Source: Rhodoferax fermentans (GTDB lineage: Bacteria; Pseudomonadota; Gammaproteobacteria; Burkholderiales; Burkholderiaceae_C). Taken from it: DNA of 64,000 nucleotides. Each line of letters opens with the position of its first letter. Position 1 is the first letter of the stretch. Where the stretch lies: positions 1,488,001 through 1,552,000 of the forward strand of contig NZ_MTJN01000002.1 of assembly GCF_002017865.1 (NCBI RefSeq), in the 5' to 3' direction. The notes under the pieces are model-generated. The model searched no databases, had not been told where the DNA came from, and worked only from the letters and a program-made list of their open reading frames with translations. Of this stretch, positions 16,039 through 25,136 are shown piece after piece. The position numbers were made by a program, and so were the translations under genes.

Positions 16039-18108
16039 ATGCACCTATTATTTGAAGAAACCGGCAAATTCCTCGCTGGCCGGATCCTGTCCGAGGCCGA
16101 CGCTTCGGCGCAGGTCGAGCTCGACAGCGGCAAACGTGTCAAGGTCAAAGCGGCCAACATCCTGCTCAAGTTTGAGAAGCCCGAACCGGCCCAACTGATG
16201 GCGGCCGCCCAGGCCGTGGCCAGCGGCATCGAGCTCGACATGGCCTGGGAATTTGCCCCCGAAGACGAGTTTGGTTTTGCCGACCTCGCGCGCGACTATT
16301 TTTCTGAACAAGCCACGCTGAGTGAACAGGCCGGCATGCTGCTGGCGCTGTTTGAGGCGCCGCACTACTTCCGCCGCGCGGGCAAAGGGCGTTTTCGCAA
16401 GGCCACCAAAGAGATCCTGGCACAGGCGCTGGCCGCCATCGAGAAAAAGAAACAGATTGCGCTGCAGATCGAGGCCTGGGTCAAGGAGCTCAGCGCAGGG
16501 TCCTGCCCGGCCGCGATCCGTGATCAGCTCTACAAAATCCTATTCAAACCCGACAAAAACGCGCCCGAATACAAGGCGGTGGTGGAAGCCTCACGCGCCA
16601 CGCACCTGGGCCCGCTCGAGCTGCTGATCAAAGCGGGAGCGATTGACTCGCCCTACCAGTTCCACTGGAAACGCTTTTTGCTGGAAAACTTTCCCAAAGG
16701 CACGGCTTTCCCCAAACTCGAAGCACCACGCATCACCGACGAGTTGCCGCTCTCGAGTGCCCGTGCCTTCTCAATCGACGACTCGGCCACCACCGAGATT
16801 GACGACGCCTTGTCCGTACAAGGCCTGGGCAGTGGCACGGTGCTGCTGGGCATCCACATCGCCGCACCCGGTCTGGCGATCCAGCCCGGCAGCGCGATTG
16901 ACCAGCTGGGCCGCGCCCGCTTGTCCACCGTCTACATGCCCGGTTACAAGATCACCATGTTGCCCGACGAGGTGGTGCAGGCCTACACCTTGATGGAGGG
17001 GCAGAACTGCCCGGCGGTGTCGCTCTACGTCACGCTCGATGAAGCCACGCTCGAGATCAAAAGCAGCGAAACCAAGTTGGAACGCGTGTTCATCGAAGCC
17101 AACCTGCGCCACGACCAGCTCGACGCGGTGGTCACCACCGACTGGCTGGAAAACCCGGCCTTTGAGCATGAAATCGACCCTAAGCCCTTATTGGATAAGC
17201 GCGAGCAGCTCTCCTTTTTATACCGTCTGGCGAAAGACCTCAAAGCCAAGCGCGAGGTGGTGCGTGGCAAACCTGAAACCTTCAACCGGCCCGATTACAA
17301 CTACCGCCTGGTCGGTAACAACGGTGCCGAGCCCAAGGGTGATGAACAGGTCGAGATCAGTGTGCGCCAGCGTGGTGCGCCACTCGATTTGATTGTCTCC
17401 GAGGCGATGATCCTGGCCAACAGCAGCTGGGGCAGCTGGATGGCAGATCTGGGCGTGCCCGGCATCTACCGCAGCCAGGCCAGCCTGGCGCCGGGTGTGA
17501 AAGTGCGCATGGGCACCAAGGCGCTGCCGCATGCCGGCATTGGTGTGAAAAGTTACGCCTGGAGCAGCTCGCCGCTGCGTCGTTACACCGACCTGGTCAA
17601 CCAGTGGCAGATCATTGCCTGCGCACGTCACGGCAACACCGCTGCGCTGGCGGCACCGTTCAAACCCAAAGACGCCGAGCTGTTTTCGATCATCTCGAGC
17701 TTTGATGCCACCTACGCCGCCTACAACGGCTTCCAGAACGCGATGGAGCGTTTCTGGGTGCTCAAGTATGTGCAGCAGCAAGGCATCACCGAGCTGCCCG
17801 CAAGCCTGTTCAAGGACAACCTGGTGCGTGCCGACCACCTACCGCTGGTGTTGCCGGTGGCCGGGGCTCAAGGCCTGCCGCGCTGGGCACAGGTGATGGT
17901 GCGCCTGGGCGACATCGACGAGGTGTCGCTCGACATCCATGGCACCGTGACCGCACGGCTTGACGGTGGCCCGGACGACAAAAGCGCAGGCGAATCGGCC
18001 CAAGCGCCAGACGACGAGTCCGACGACGACACCCTGGCCGGCCCGATTGCGATTGCGGTGGACCTGGGCGAAGGTGACCCGGCACCCGGCGATAATTCCG
18101 CCCCGTGA
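16039..18108 (+). CDS. RNB-domain exoribonuclease (RNase II/R family)
   Basis: A 689-residue 3'-5' exoribonuclease. The RNB catalytic core reads AFSIDDSATTEIDDALSV near residues 248-265, with the Mg-binding aspartates, then HIAAPG and YMPGYKITMLP. A helical N-terminal domain precedes it, and the C-terminus is acidic (DDESDDDTLAGP). It is shorter than RNase R and lacks an evident second cold-shock region, so it is an RNase II-like paralogue. A palindromic element may lie inside it at 17180-17215. ATG 16039 starts MHLLFEETGKF. The stop overlaps the next start. Confidence 0.88.
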   Translation: MHLLFEETGKFLAGRILSEADASAQVELDSGKRVKVKAANILLKFEKPEPAQLMAAAQAVASGIELDMAWEFAPEDEFGFADLARDYFSEQATLSEQAGMLLALFEAPHYFRRAGKGRFRKATKEILAQALAAIEKKKQIALQIEAWVKELSAGSCPAAIRDQLYKILFKPDKNAPEYKAVVEASRATHLGPLELLIKAGAIDSPYQFHWKRFLLENFPKGTAFPKLEAPRITDELPLSSARAFSIDDSATTEIDDALSVQGLGSGTVLLGIHIAAPGLAIQPGSAIDQLGRARLSTVYMPGYKITMLPDEVVQAYTLMEGQNCPAVSLYVTLDEATLEIKSSETKLERVFIEANLRHDQLDAVVTTDWLENPAFEHEIDPKPLLDKREQLSFLYRLAKDLKAKREVVRGKPETFNRPDYNYRLVGNNGAEPKGDEQVEISVRQRGAPLDLIVSEAMILANSSWGSWMADLGVPGIYRSQASLAPGVKVRMGTKALPHAGIGVKSYAWSSSPLRRYTDLVNQWQIIACARHGNTAALAAPFKPKDAELFSIISSFDATYAAYNGFQNAMERFWVLKYVQQQGITELPASLFKDNLVRADHLPLVLPVAGAQGLPRWAQVMVRLGDIDEVSLDIHGTVTARLDGGPDDKSAGESAQAPDDESDDDTLAGPIAIAVDLGEGDPAPGDNSAP
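17180..17215. repeat. Palindromic element copy 4 (possible), inside RNB gene
   Basis: Arms GCCCTTAT and ATAAGCGC (one mismatch) around TGG, followed by GAGCAGCT. It reads PKPLLDKREQL, a different phase from most other copies. Confidence 0.4.
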
Positions 18109-18962
18109 AACTGCGGTCTTTCAGCACCCTCCAACTCGCCCTGGGCGTGTCCATAGCCGTGCACGCCGCGCTGCTGACGGTGCGGGTGGTCGACCCCGAG
18201 GCCTTCAACCGGGTGTTTGAAGACACCCCGCTGGAAGTGATCCTGGTCAACGCCCAGACCAACGACAAGCCGAGCAAGGCACGCGCCATCGCCCAGGCCA
18301 ACATGGCTGGTGGTGGTGATGCGGCCAAAGGCCGTGCCACCAGCCCGCTGCCACCCGCCCTGGTGGCGATGCCCGGTGAGGCCAGCGAACACGACCGCGA
18401 ACGCCAGGTGCGCGAGATGTTGGAGCAGCAGAGGGTGTTGTTGTCCAAGGTCAAATCGGTGCTGGCAGCGATGCCGCCCACCGACCCGCTGCAACAAAAA
18501 CTCAGCCCCGACGACATCCAGCGCGAGGAAAAACGCCGCCAGCTGATTGACCTGCTGGCCGAGATCGAGCGGCGTATCCAGATGGAAAACGAGCGCCCGA
18601 AAAAGCGCTACATCAGCCCGGCCACGCGTGAGGCGGTCTACGCCATCTACTACGACCGGCTGCGCCGCGCCATCGAGGACAAAGGCACAGAGAATTTCCC
18701 CGAGGCCAATGGCCAGAAGCTCTATGGTGAGCTGACCATGATCGTCACCGTCAATCACGATGGCAAAGTGTTGGCCACCGAGGTGGTGCAAAGCTCGGGC
18801 AACAAGCTGCTGGACCGGCGCGCCCAGGCCATTGCCAAAAGCGCCGGACCGTTTGGCAACTTCAACCGCGAGATGCGCCGCCAGGCCGACCAGATTGCGG
18901 TGGTGTCACGCTTCAAGTTCACCCGCGACGACACCCTGCAAGCCCCCCTCAGCGCCCCCTGA
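18105..18962 (+). CDS. TonB C-terminal-domain protein
   Basis: A 285-residue protein. A short N-terminal hydrophobic anchor (LALGVSIAVHAALLTVRVV) is followed by a charged linker with coiled-coil character (HDRERQVREMLEQQRVLL) and a C-terminal TonB-like domain (LYGELTMIVTVNHDGKVLATEVVQSSG). TonB proteins couple inner-membrane energy to outer-membrane receptors, but no ExbBD genes are adjacent, so the partner is unknown. It starts with GTG at 18105, overlapping the RNB stop by 4 bp. Confidence 0.83.
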   Translation: MKLRSFSTLQLALGVSIAVHAALLTVRVVDPEAFNRVFEDTPLEVILVNAQTNDKPSKARAIAQANMAGGGDAAKGRATSPLPPALVAMPGEASEHDRERQVREMLEQQRVLLSKVKSVLAAMPPTDPLQQKLSPDDIQREEKRRQLIDLLAEIERRIQMENERPKKRYISPATREAVYAIYYDRLRRAIEDKGTENFPEANGQKLYGELTMIVTVNHDGKVLATEVVQSSGNKLLDRRAQAIAKSAGPFGNFNREMRRQADQIAVVSRFKFTRDDTLQAPLSAP

Positions 18963-18993
18963 CCCACCCGGTCATTCAAGAAAGAACCTTGTT

Positions 18994-19830
18994 ATGAGCA
19001 CCGACCTCTACTGCGTGATGGGCCACCCGGTGGCGCACAGCCAGTCGCCCTGGATCCACACCCGCTTTGCCGAACTCACCGGGCAGGACATGCTCTACAC
19101 CAAGCGTGAGATCCCGCTGGACCACTTTCCCGGCAGTGTGCAGGCCTTCATCGACGAAGGTGGGCACGGCTGCAACGTCACCGTGCCTTTCAAGTTTGAG
19201 GCGGCCTTGCTGGCCACCCACACCAGCGAACGCGCCAAGCTGGCCCAGGCCTGCAACCACCTCACCTTCAAACCCGGGCAGATCCTGGCCGACAACACCG
19301 ACGGCATCGGCCTGGTGCACGACTTGCTGCACGGCGCCGGTGTGGTGCTGGCGGGCCAGCGCGTGCTGTTGATGGGGGCCGGCGGTGGCGCCGCAGGTGT
19401 GCTGGGCCCGCTGATCCAGGCCAAACCCGCCCAGATCTGTGTGGCCAACCGCACCCTGCCCAAAGCCGAGCAACTGGTGGCGCGCCACCTGCCCCTCGCC
19501 GCGCTACACAATGTAGAGCTATCAGCCCATGATCTAAAAGGGCTGGAGGCACAATTTGACATCATCATCAACGGCACGGCGAGCAGCCTGGGTGGCCAGG
19601 GGGTACCGGTGAGCGCGCATGTGCTGGCGCCCGGCGCACTGGCCTACGACATGATGTACGGCGCCGCGGCCAAACCCTTCCTGGACTGGGCACACAACCA
19701 CGGCGCGGTGCCGCGTGACGGCCTGGGCATGCTGGTGGCACAGGCCGCCGAGGCCTTTGCGCTCTGGCGCGGTGTGATGCCGCCTGCGGCGCAGGTGCTG
19801 GCTGAACTGCGGGTACACCTGGGCCACTGA
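18994..19830 (+). CDS. aroE: Shikimate dehydrogenase
   Basis: Reduces 3-dehydroshikimate to shikimate with NADPH in aromatic amino-acid synthesis. The 278-residue protein shows the substrate motif VMGHPVAHSQSPWIH, CNVTVPFKFEA with the catalytic lysine, NTDGIG, the Rossmann motif LLMGAGGGAAGVL, and DMMYG. ATG 18994. A palindromic element (19501-19558) encodes the surface stretch ALHNVELSAHDLKGLEAQF between the nucleotide-binding and NGTAS motifs, without a frameshift. Confidence 0.95.
   Translation: MSTDLYCVMGHPVAHSQSPWIHTRFAELTGQDMLYTKREIPLDHFPGSVQAFIDEGGHGCNVTVPFKFEAALLATHTSERAKLAQACNHLTFKPGQILADNTDGIGLVHDLLHGAGVVLAGQRVLLMGAGGGAAGVLGPLIQAKPAQICVANRTLPKAEQLVARHLPLAALHNVELSAHDLKGLEAQFDIIINGTASSLGGQGVPVSAHVLAPGALAYDMMYGAAAKPFLDWAHNHGAVPRDGLGMLVAQAAEAFALWRGVMPPAAQVLAELRVHLGH
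19501..19558. repeat. Palindromic element copy 5, inside aroE
   Basis: Core AGCCC (19524-19528) and GGGCT (19540-19544), left flank GCTACACAATGTAGAGCTATC, right flank GGAGGCACAATTTG. It keeps the aroE frame open and encodes about 19 residues. Confidence 0.65.
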
Positions 19831-19840
19831 GTGGAGTGAC

Positions 19841-20629
19841 ATGAAGGCGTTGTGGCGATGGCTGTTTCTGGTGCTGCTGGCGGGTCTGCTGCTGCAGCTG
19901 TTTTTTGTGGTCCGGATCGCGGCCATGGTGGTGATCGACCCGCAGTCGACCGCGTTTGAACGCTCGGAGGCCTGGCGTCTGCTCACGGACAAGGGTGAAC
20001 TGCGCTGGCGCCAGCAGTGGGTGCCCTACAGCGCCATCTCCAACCACCTCAAACGGGCGGTGATTGCCAGCGAGGACGATGGTTTTGTCAACCACGACGG
20101 CGTCGACTGGGATGCACTCGAGAAAGCCTGGCAAAAAAACGCCCTCGCTGAACAACGCCTGGCCAAGGCGCAGGAACAAGCCGCCAAGGCCCAGGCCCGC
20201 TCAGCCAGCAAAAACCCGGCCCAAGCCGCCGCAACACCGCCCAAACCCGTGAAAGCGCCCAAGGTGGTGGGTGGCTCCACCATCACCCAGCAGCTGGCCA
20301 AAAACCTGTTGTTGTCGGGTGAACGCACCTTGTTGCGCAAGGGTCAGGAATTTGTGCTGACCCTGCTGCTGGAGGCGATGCTCGACAAACAACGCATCCT
20401 CGAGATCTACCTCAACAACGTCGAGTGGGGTGACGGTGTGTTTGGCGCCGAGGCCGCCGCCCAGCACTACTTTCGCAAATCTGCGGCCCAGCTCAGCAGT
20501 TACGAAGCCGCACGGCTGGCGGTGATGTTGCCGCGCCCGAAGTATTTCGAGAAACTGCCCAACTCCAGTTATGTGGCCGGGCGCGCCCGTGTCATTGCCA
20601 ACCGGCTGGACAACGCCGAACTGCCCTGA
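19841..20629 (+). CDS. mtgA: Monofunctional biosynthetic peptidoglycan transglycosylase
   Basis: Polymerises lipid II into glycan strands at the inner membrane. The 262-residue protein has an N-terminal transmembrane helix (residues about 4-30) and the GT51 motifs: IASEDDGFVNHDG with the catalytic glutamate, GGSTITQQLAKNLLL, LEAMLDKQRILEIYLNNVEWG and FGAEAAAQHYF. Unusually, residues 101-142 form a lysine/alanine/proline-rich insert that is absent from the family members I recall, where the sequence passes directly from the KAW helix to GGSTI. GGAG precedes the ATG; the gene is 10 bp after aroE. Confidence 0.94.
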   Translation: MKALWRWLFLVLLAGLLLQLFFVVRIAAMVVIDPQSTAFERSEAWRLLTDKGELRWRQQWVPYSAISNHLKRAVIASEDDGFVNHDGVDWDALEKAWQKNALAEQRLAKAQEQAAKAQARSASKNPAQAAATPPKPVKAPKVVGGSTITQQLAKNLLLSGERTLLRKGQEFVLTLLLEAMLDKQRILEIYLNNVEWGDGVFGAEAAAQHYFRKSAAQLSSYEAARLAVMLPRPKYFEKLPNSSYVAGRARVIANRLDNAELP

Positions 20630-20663
20630 CCCGGCACACATCTGCGATTACGGAAACTTTGTC

Positions 20664-21299
20664 ATGATGAAACGTGTTGTGCTCGACTGGGTGGCGGTGC
20701 TCGTGAGTTATTTCCTGCTCGGGCTGATCCGCATCCTGACCGGCTCCCAGGCGCGCTGGTGGGGCTGCCCGCCCAAGGCCTTGCAGCGCATTTATTTCGC
20801 CAACCACCAGAGCCATGCCGACCTGGTGATGATCTGGGCCGCGCTGCCCAAGGAGCTGCGCCACAACACCCGTGCGGTGGCGGCGCGCGACTACTGGACA
20901 CGCACCCCGTTCAAACATTGGCTCACCAGTGCGGTGTTCAATGTGATCTACGTGTCACGTGATCGCCAGGCCAGCGAGGACCCGCTGGAGCCGCTGATCG
21001 AGGCCATGAGCCACGGCGACTCGCTGATCCTGTTTCCCGAGGGCACCCGCGGTTTTGCCGACGAACCCCAAGCCTTCAAGGCCGGGCTCTACAACCTGGC
21101 GCTCAAGTTCCCCGAGGTGGAACTGGTGCCGGCCTGGATCAACAATGTGCAGCGGGTCATGCCCAAGGGTGAGGTGGTGCCGGTGCCGGTGCTGTGTTCG
21201 GTGACCTTCGGGGTGCCGATGCAGGTCTTGCCCGGCGAAGACTGCCCGACTTTTTTGCAGCGTGCCCGCCTGGCGGTGCTCGCGCTGCGCGACGTTTGA
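20664..21299 (+). CDS. Lysophospholipid acyltransferase (1-acyl-glycerol-3-phosphate type)
   Basis: A 211-residue membrane-associated acyltransferase. The NHQSHAD block is the family's N-H-x4-D catalytic motif. FPEGTRGF is the phosphate-binding motif, and one N-terminal membrane helix is visible. It acylates lysophosphatidate or a related lipid. The next gene is a CDP-diglyceride synthetase homologue, so the two make sense as a phospholipid pair. There is an ATG at 20664 and another at 20667. Confidence 0.88.
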   Translation: MMKRVVLDWVAVLVSYFLLGLIRILTGSQARWWGCPPKALQRIYFANHQSHADLVMIWAALPKELRHNTRAVAARDYWTRTPFKHWLTSAVFNVIYVSRDRQASEDPLEPLIEAMSHGDSLILFPEGTRGFADEPQAFKAGLYNLALKFPEVELVPAWINNVQRVMPKGEVVPVPVLCSVTFGVPMQVLPGEDCPTFLQRARLAVLALRDV

Positions 21300-21312
21300 A
21301 AGTGTCAGAACC

Positions 21313-22311
21313 ATGCATCGGGCCCTGAGAAACCTCAACCCCACCGAGCAGATCGGTGCGCTGTTCATCATCGTGTTTGGCCTGCTGATGGTCGGCGGGC
21401 TGGTGATCTTTTTGCGCTCCATGCGCGAGTTTGACGACCCGCAGCAGGGCGCACAACACCGCGACGAGCTCGACCGGCTGACCCAGCTGCTCAAAACCAG
21501 CTGGCTGCTGGTGTTTGTGTTCTGGCTGGCCTGGCTGGCTGGGGACATCTCGCGCCTGGTCTTGTTTGCGCTGGGTTCGTTTTTTGCATTGCGCGAGTTT
21601 CTGACACTCTCACCCACCCGCCATGGCGACCACCGCAGCCTGGTGCTGGCGTTTTTTGTCATCCTGCCATGCCAGTACTGGCTGGTGGGCACCGGGCAGG
21701 TGGCGCTGTTCACGGTGTTCATCCCGGTCTATGTGTTTCTGGCGCTGCCGGTGACCAGTGTGCTGGCCAACGACCCCAAACAGTTTCTGGAGCGCAACGC
21801 CAAACTGCAGTGGGGCATCATGGTGTGTATCTACGGCATGAGCCATGTGCCAGCGCTGCTGCTGCTCAAGTTCCCGCACTACAACCACAAAAACGCGTTT
21901 CTGGTGCTGTTTCTGGTGCTGGTGGTGCAGACCTGCATGGTCACCCAGCACCTGGTGTCACACCGGCTGATGCAGCTGGGCAAACGCCCGGCGGTGCCCG
22001 CCATCAGCCAGAGCTTCATCTGGCGCGCCTGGCGTGCAGGCATGGCCGCAGGCAGCTTGATGGGGGCCTTGTTGTCGGGCATCACCCCCTTTGTGCCGGG
22101 ACAGGCGTTTGCGCTGTCTTTCATTGCGTGCGCCGCAGGCAGCATGGGGCACCTGGTGATGAAGGCCCTCAAGCGCGATCGCGGCATCCCGATGTGGCGC
22201 GGCCAGCGCACCGCCGTCACTGGCGCAGGCGGTATGCTTGACCACATCGACGCGCTGTGTTTTGCAGCGCCGGTGTTTTTCTACTCTGCCAGATGGTATT
22301 TCAAGCTCTAG
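21313..22311 (+). CDS. CdsA-family phosphatidate cytidylyltransferase homologue
   Basis: A 332-residue inner-membrane protein with about eight helices. The family signature appears at the C-terminus as LMKALKRDRGIPMWRGQRTAVTGAGGMLDHIDALCFAAPVFF. It makes CDP-diacylglycerol from phosphatidate and CTP; the longer form beside an acyltransferase resembles YnbB-type paralogues, so it may not be the main CdsA. ATG 21313. Its TAG stop lies inside the left arm of a palindromic element (22305-22350). Confidence 0.88.
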   Translation: MHRALRNLNPTEQIGALFIIVFGLLMVGGLVIFLRSMREFDDPQQGAQHRDELDRLTQLLKTSWLLVFVFWLAWLAGDISRLVLFALGSFFALREFLTLSPTRHGDHRSLVLAFFVILPCQYWLVGTGQVALFTVFIPVYVFLALPVTSVLANDPKQFLERNAKLQWGIMVCIYGMSHVPALLLLKFPHYNHKNAFLVLFLVLVVQTCMVTQHLVSHRLMQLGKRPAVPAISQSFIWRAWRAGMAAGSLMGALLSGITPFVPGQAFALSFIACAAGSMGHLVMKALKRDRGIPMWRGQRTAVTGAGGMLDHIDALCFAAPVFFYSARWYFKL

Positions 22312-22350
22312 CCCTTATCCAATAAGGGCAGATAGCTATATCTCTTGCAG
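22305..22350. repeat. Palindromic element copy 6, at the cdsA-like stop codon
   Basis: Perfect 8-bp arms, GCCCTTAT (22311-22318) and ATAAGGGC (22322-22329), around CCA, with left flank GCTCTA and right flank AGATAGCTATATC. The TAG stop of the upstream gene is part of its CTAGCCC arm. Confidence 0.8.
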
Positions 22351-22370
22351 CAAACCAGAGCCCCATCACC

Positions 22371-22931
22371 ATGAGAATTCTCGGCATCGACCCGGGCCTG
22401 CGCACCACCGGTTTTGGTGTGGTGGACAGCGACGGCGGCACGCTGAGTTATGTGGCCAGCGGCACCATCAGCACCATCCACATCGAGAAAGACCAGCTGC
22501 CCGCGCGCCTGAAGGTGCTGTTTGACGGCGTGCGTGAGGTGGTAGCGCGCTATCAGCCGGATGCGGCTTCGGTCGAGATTGTGTTTGTCAACGTCAACCC
22601 GCAGTCCACCCTGTTGCTGGGCCAGGCGCGTGGCGCTATCGTGACGGCGCTGGTGTCGGCCGACCTGCCGGTGGCCGAATACACCGCCTTGCAGATGAAA
22701 CAGGCGGTGGTGGGTTATGGCCGTGCCGACAAGACCCAGATCCAGGAAATGGTGCGCCGCCTGCTGGCCTTACCCGGCCTGCCCGGGCCAGATGCGGCCG
22801 ATGCCCTGGGCCTGGCCATCACCCACGCCCACGCCGCCACCTCGATGGCCCGCCTGGCCCAGGCCAAAGGCGTGGGCGGGGTGCAGCAGCAGACCCAAAA
22901 GGCGGCTTACAAGGGCGGGCGCAGCCGCTGA
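22371..22931 (+). CDS. ruvC: Holliday junction resolvase RuvC
   Basis: Cuts Holliday junctions symmetrically with RuvAB during recombination repair. The 186-residue protein has the catalytic carboxylates in [20 protein letters not shown] and [13 protein letters not shown], plus [13 protein letters not shown] and the [25 protein letters not shown]-binding stretch. ruvA and ruvB are not next to it in this window. Confidence 0.96.
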   Translation: MRILGIDPGLRTTGFGVVDSDGGTLSYVASGTISTIHIEKDQLPARLKVLFDGVREVVARYQPDAASVEIVFVNVNPQSTLLLGQARGAIVTALVSADLPVAEYTALQMKQAVVGYGRADKTQIQEMVRRLLALPGLPGPDAADALGLAITHAHAATSMARLAQAKGVGGVQQQTQKAAYKGGRSR

Positions 22932-22991
22932 AGCTGCACACCGAGGTCATGCGGATGCCACACAAACGAAGCATCTGCACACCACAGCCTG

Positions 22992-23798
22992 TCAGGTCCC
23001 AGCCGACTCTGTCGAAAAGTAACGACGCGGCTCCATCCCCAGCGCACGCTTGAACATCGCGGTGAAAGCGCTCGCACTGCGGTAACCCAGCTTTTCGGCC
23101 ACCCGCGCAACAGGCACGCCGTTGGCCAGGTGGCCGAGTGCTTCGACCAGGCGGGCCTGTTGGCGCCACTGCCGAAAACTCATACCCGTTTCGCTCTGGA
23201 ACTGCCGTGCCAGAGTGCGACTGCTGACGGCTTGTTGTGCGGCCAGCGTCTCCAGCGTCTCGTGACTGTCCGGGTTGGCGACCAGCTCCTGGCACAGGCT
23301 GTGCATGCGCGTCTCACCCGGCATCGGCAGATACAACGCCGGAATTTTCAGGAAACGCAGTTCCAGCAAGATCAATTCAGCGATGCGACCCGCCCGGCCA
23401 GCGCGCTCGTAGGCCAATGGTTCGTCAAGCAGGGCCAGGATCAAAGCCCGCAGCAGCGGGCTGACCTCGAGCAGACAACAGGTTTCGGGCAAGTCGGGGG
23501 CCGCATCGCTACGGATATAGAGCGTGCGCATTTCCACACTGCCGAGCATGATCACACGGTGTGTGGTGTTGGCTGGAATCCAGACGCCCCGCACCGGCGG
23601 CACCACCCAGCAGCCGACCTCGGTCTCTACGCGCATGACGCCGCTGCCCGCATAGATCAACTGGGCACGCGGATGGCTGTGCGCCGGTGTTTCGCCACCC
23701 CGGTAATTGCGCGCCTTGGCGGTGACCGGGTGCGGCAGCGTCTGGTGCTCATCGTCATGGGCCCAGCTCGCGGAATGCTTGGAAGATGTCCAATTCAC
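22992..23798 (-). CDS. AraC-family transcriptional regulator with cupin sensor domain
   Basis: A 268-residue regulator with an N-terminal cupin-like effector domain (HSHPRAQLIYAGSGVMRVETEVGCWVVPP) and a C-terminal double HTH (QAVSSRTLARQFQSETGMSFRQWRQQARL; GVPVARVAEKLGYRSASAFTAMFKRALGMEPRRYF). It is divergent from the Fsr-like efflux gene with a 74-bp gap and probably controls it. The inducer is unknown. Confidence 0.92.
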   Translation of the reverse strand: MNWTSSKHSASWAHDDEHQTLPHPVTAKARNYRGGETPAHSHPRAQLIYAGSGVMRVETEVGCWVVPPVRGVWIPANTTHRVIMLGSVEMRTLYIRSDAAPDLPETCCLLEVSPLLRALILALLDEPLAYERAGRAGRIAELILLELRFLKIPALYLPMPGETRMHSLCQELVANPDSHETLETLAAQQAVSSRTLARQFQSETGMSFRQWRQQARLVEALGHLANGVPVARVAEKLGYRSASAFTAMFKRALGMEPRRYFSTESAGT

Positions 23799-23806
23799 GA
23801 TATATT

Positions 23807-23818
23807 TTGTCAGGACAA
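23807..23818. promoter_or_regulatory. Palindrome in araC-like/fsr divergent region
   Basis: Perfect inverted repeat TTGTC (23807-23811), AG, GACAA (23814-23818), just upstream of the regulator start and 54 bp before the efflux gene. It is a candidate operator; assignment by position only. Confidence 0.4.
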
Positions 23819-23872
23819 CATTGAATCGGTCATTCTAGACTCGCGCCTCCTCCCTGAATTGAGCGCCTCTCC

Positions 23873-25096
23873 ATGGAAATAAAACTTGCGACGGCCAACG
23901 CCAGCATCCCAATACCGCCCGCACCCGATGCCCTGAGCCGCACCACCTACCCGGTGATTGCGGCCATCAGCTTCTCTCACATGTTGAACGACATGATGCA
24001 GTCGGTGCTGTTGGCCATTTATCCGATGTTGAAGCTCGGCCTGCACCTGAGCTTTGGCCAGATTGGGCTGATCACGCTGGTGTACCAAATCACCGCGTCA
24101 CTGCTTCAGCCGCTGATCGGCCTCTACACCGACCGCCGACCCATGCCCTACTCTCTGAGCGTTGGTATGGGCTTCACCCTGGTGGGACTGCTTTCATTGG
24201 CACATGCAAGCAGCTTTGTCTCGGTCTTGATGTCAGCCATGTTGATTGGCATGGGCTCATCGGTGTTTCACCCTGAATCCTCACGCGTGGCACGCATGGC
24301 GGCTGGCAGTCAGCCCGGTTTGGCGCAGTCGCTGTTCCAGATTGGTGGCAACCTCGGTTCGGCCATCGGCCCGCTACTCGCCGCGTTGATCATCGTGCCC
24401 CATGGACAAGGCAGTGCGGCCTGGTTCTCGCTGGCAGCTTTGGTCGGCATCGTTGTGCTCAGTTTTGTTGGCCATTGGTCCAGTCAACATGGGGCCAGCT
24501 TCAGGAAGCGCATGCAGGCACACACCGGCAATGGCTTGAGTCGCCGCCAGATCGGCTGGTCACTGGCGATCCTTGGCCTGCTGATGTTCTCGAAGTTCTT
24601 CTATATGACCAGCCTGAGCAGCTACTACACCTTCTACCTGATGGAGAAATTTGGCCTGCCAATCGACGCCGCACAGCTCTACCTGTTTGCCTTTCTTTTT
24701 GCTGTGGCAGTTGGCACCGTGCTGGGCGGACCAATCGGTGACCGGATAGGGCGCAAGTGGGTGATCTGGTTATCGATCCTCGGCGTCGCCCCCTTCACCC
24801 TGCTGCTGCCGCATGTCAACCTGTTCTGGACCGGTGTGCTCTCGGTGATCATCGGCGTGATTCTGGCTTCCGCCTTCTCGGCCATCCTGGTTTATGCCCA
24901 GGAACTCGTTCCGGGCAAGGTGGGCGCCATCTCTGGACTGTTTTTTGGTTTCGCCTTCGGCATGGGGGGTATTGGCGCTGCACTGCTTGGTCAACTGGCC
25001 GATGCCACCAGCATCGAAACGGTTTACCGGGTCTGCGCCTTCCTGCCACTGATCGGTCTGCTGACGGCCTTTCTGCCAACCATCAAGAAAACCTGA
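23873..25096 (+). CDS. fsr: MFS efflux transporter, fosmidomycin-resistance (Fsr) type
   Basis: A 407-residue major facilitator protein with about twelve helices. AISFSHMLNDMMQSVLLAIYPMLK, YTDRRPMPYSL, GMGSSVFHPESSRVARMAAG and GDRIGRKW match the Fsr family, which exports fosmidomycin and other compounds by proton antiport. It is controlled, most likely, by the divergent AraC-type gene. The natural substrate is unknown. Confidence 0.9.
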   Translation: MEIKLATANASIPIPPAPDALSRTTYPVIAAISFSHMLNDMMQSVLLAIYPMLKLGLHLSFGQIGLITLVYQITASLLQPLIGLYTDRRPMPYSLSVGMGFTLVGLLSLAHASSFVSVLMSAMLIGMGSSVFHPESSRVARMAAGSQPGLAQSLFQIGGNLGSAIGPLLAALIIVPHGQGSAAWFSLAALVGIVVLSFVGHWSSQHGASFRKRMQAHTGNGLSRRQIGWSLAILGLLMFSKFFYMTSLSSYYTFYLMEKFGLPIDAAQLYLFAFLFAVAVGTVLGGPIGDRIGRKWVIWLSILGVAPFTLLLPHVNLFWTGVLSVIIGVILASAFSAILVYAQELVPGKVGAISGLFFGFAFGMGGIGAALLGQLADATSIETVYRVCAFLPLIGLLTAFLPTIKKT

Positions 25097-25136
25097 TCCC
25101 CTGGCTGCGGCTGGCGTCCTCGACAAACTGACGCCG

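Noticed and set aside
22951..22978. GCGGATGC/GCATCTGC hairpin between convergent ruvC and araC-like genes
   Set aside because: One mismatch, 12-base loop and no T-run; too weak to call a terminator.
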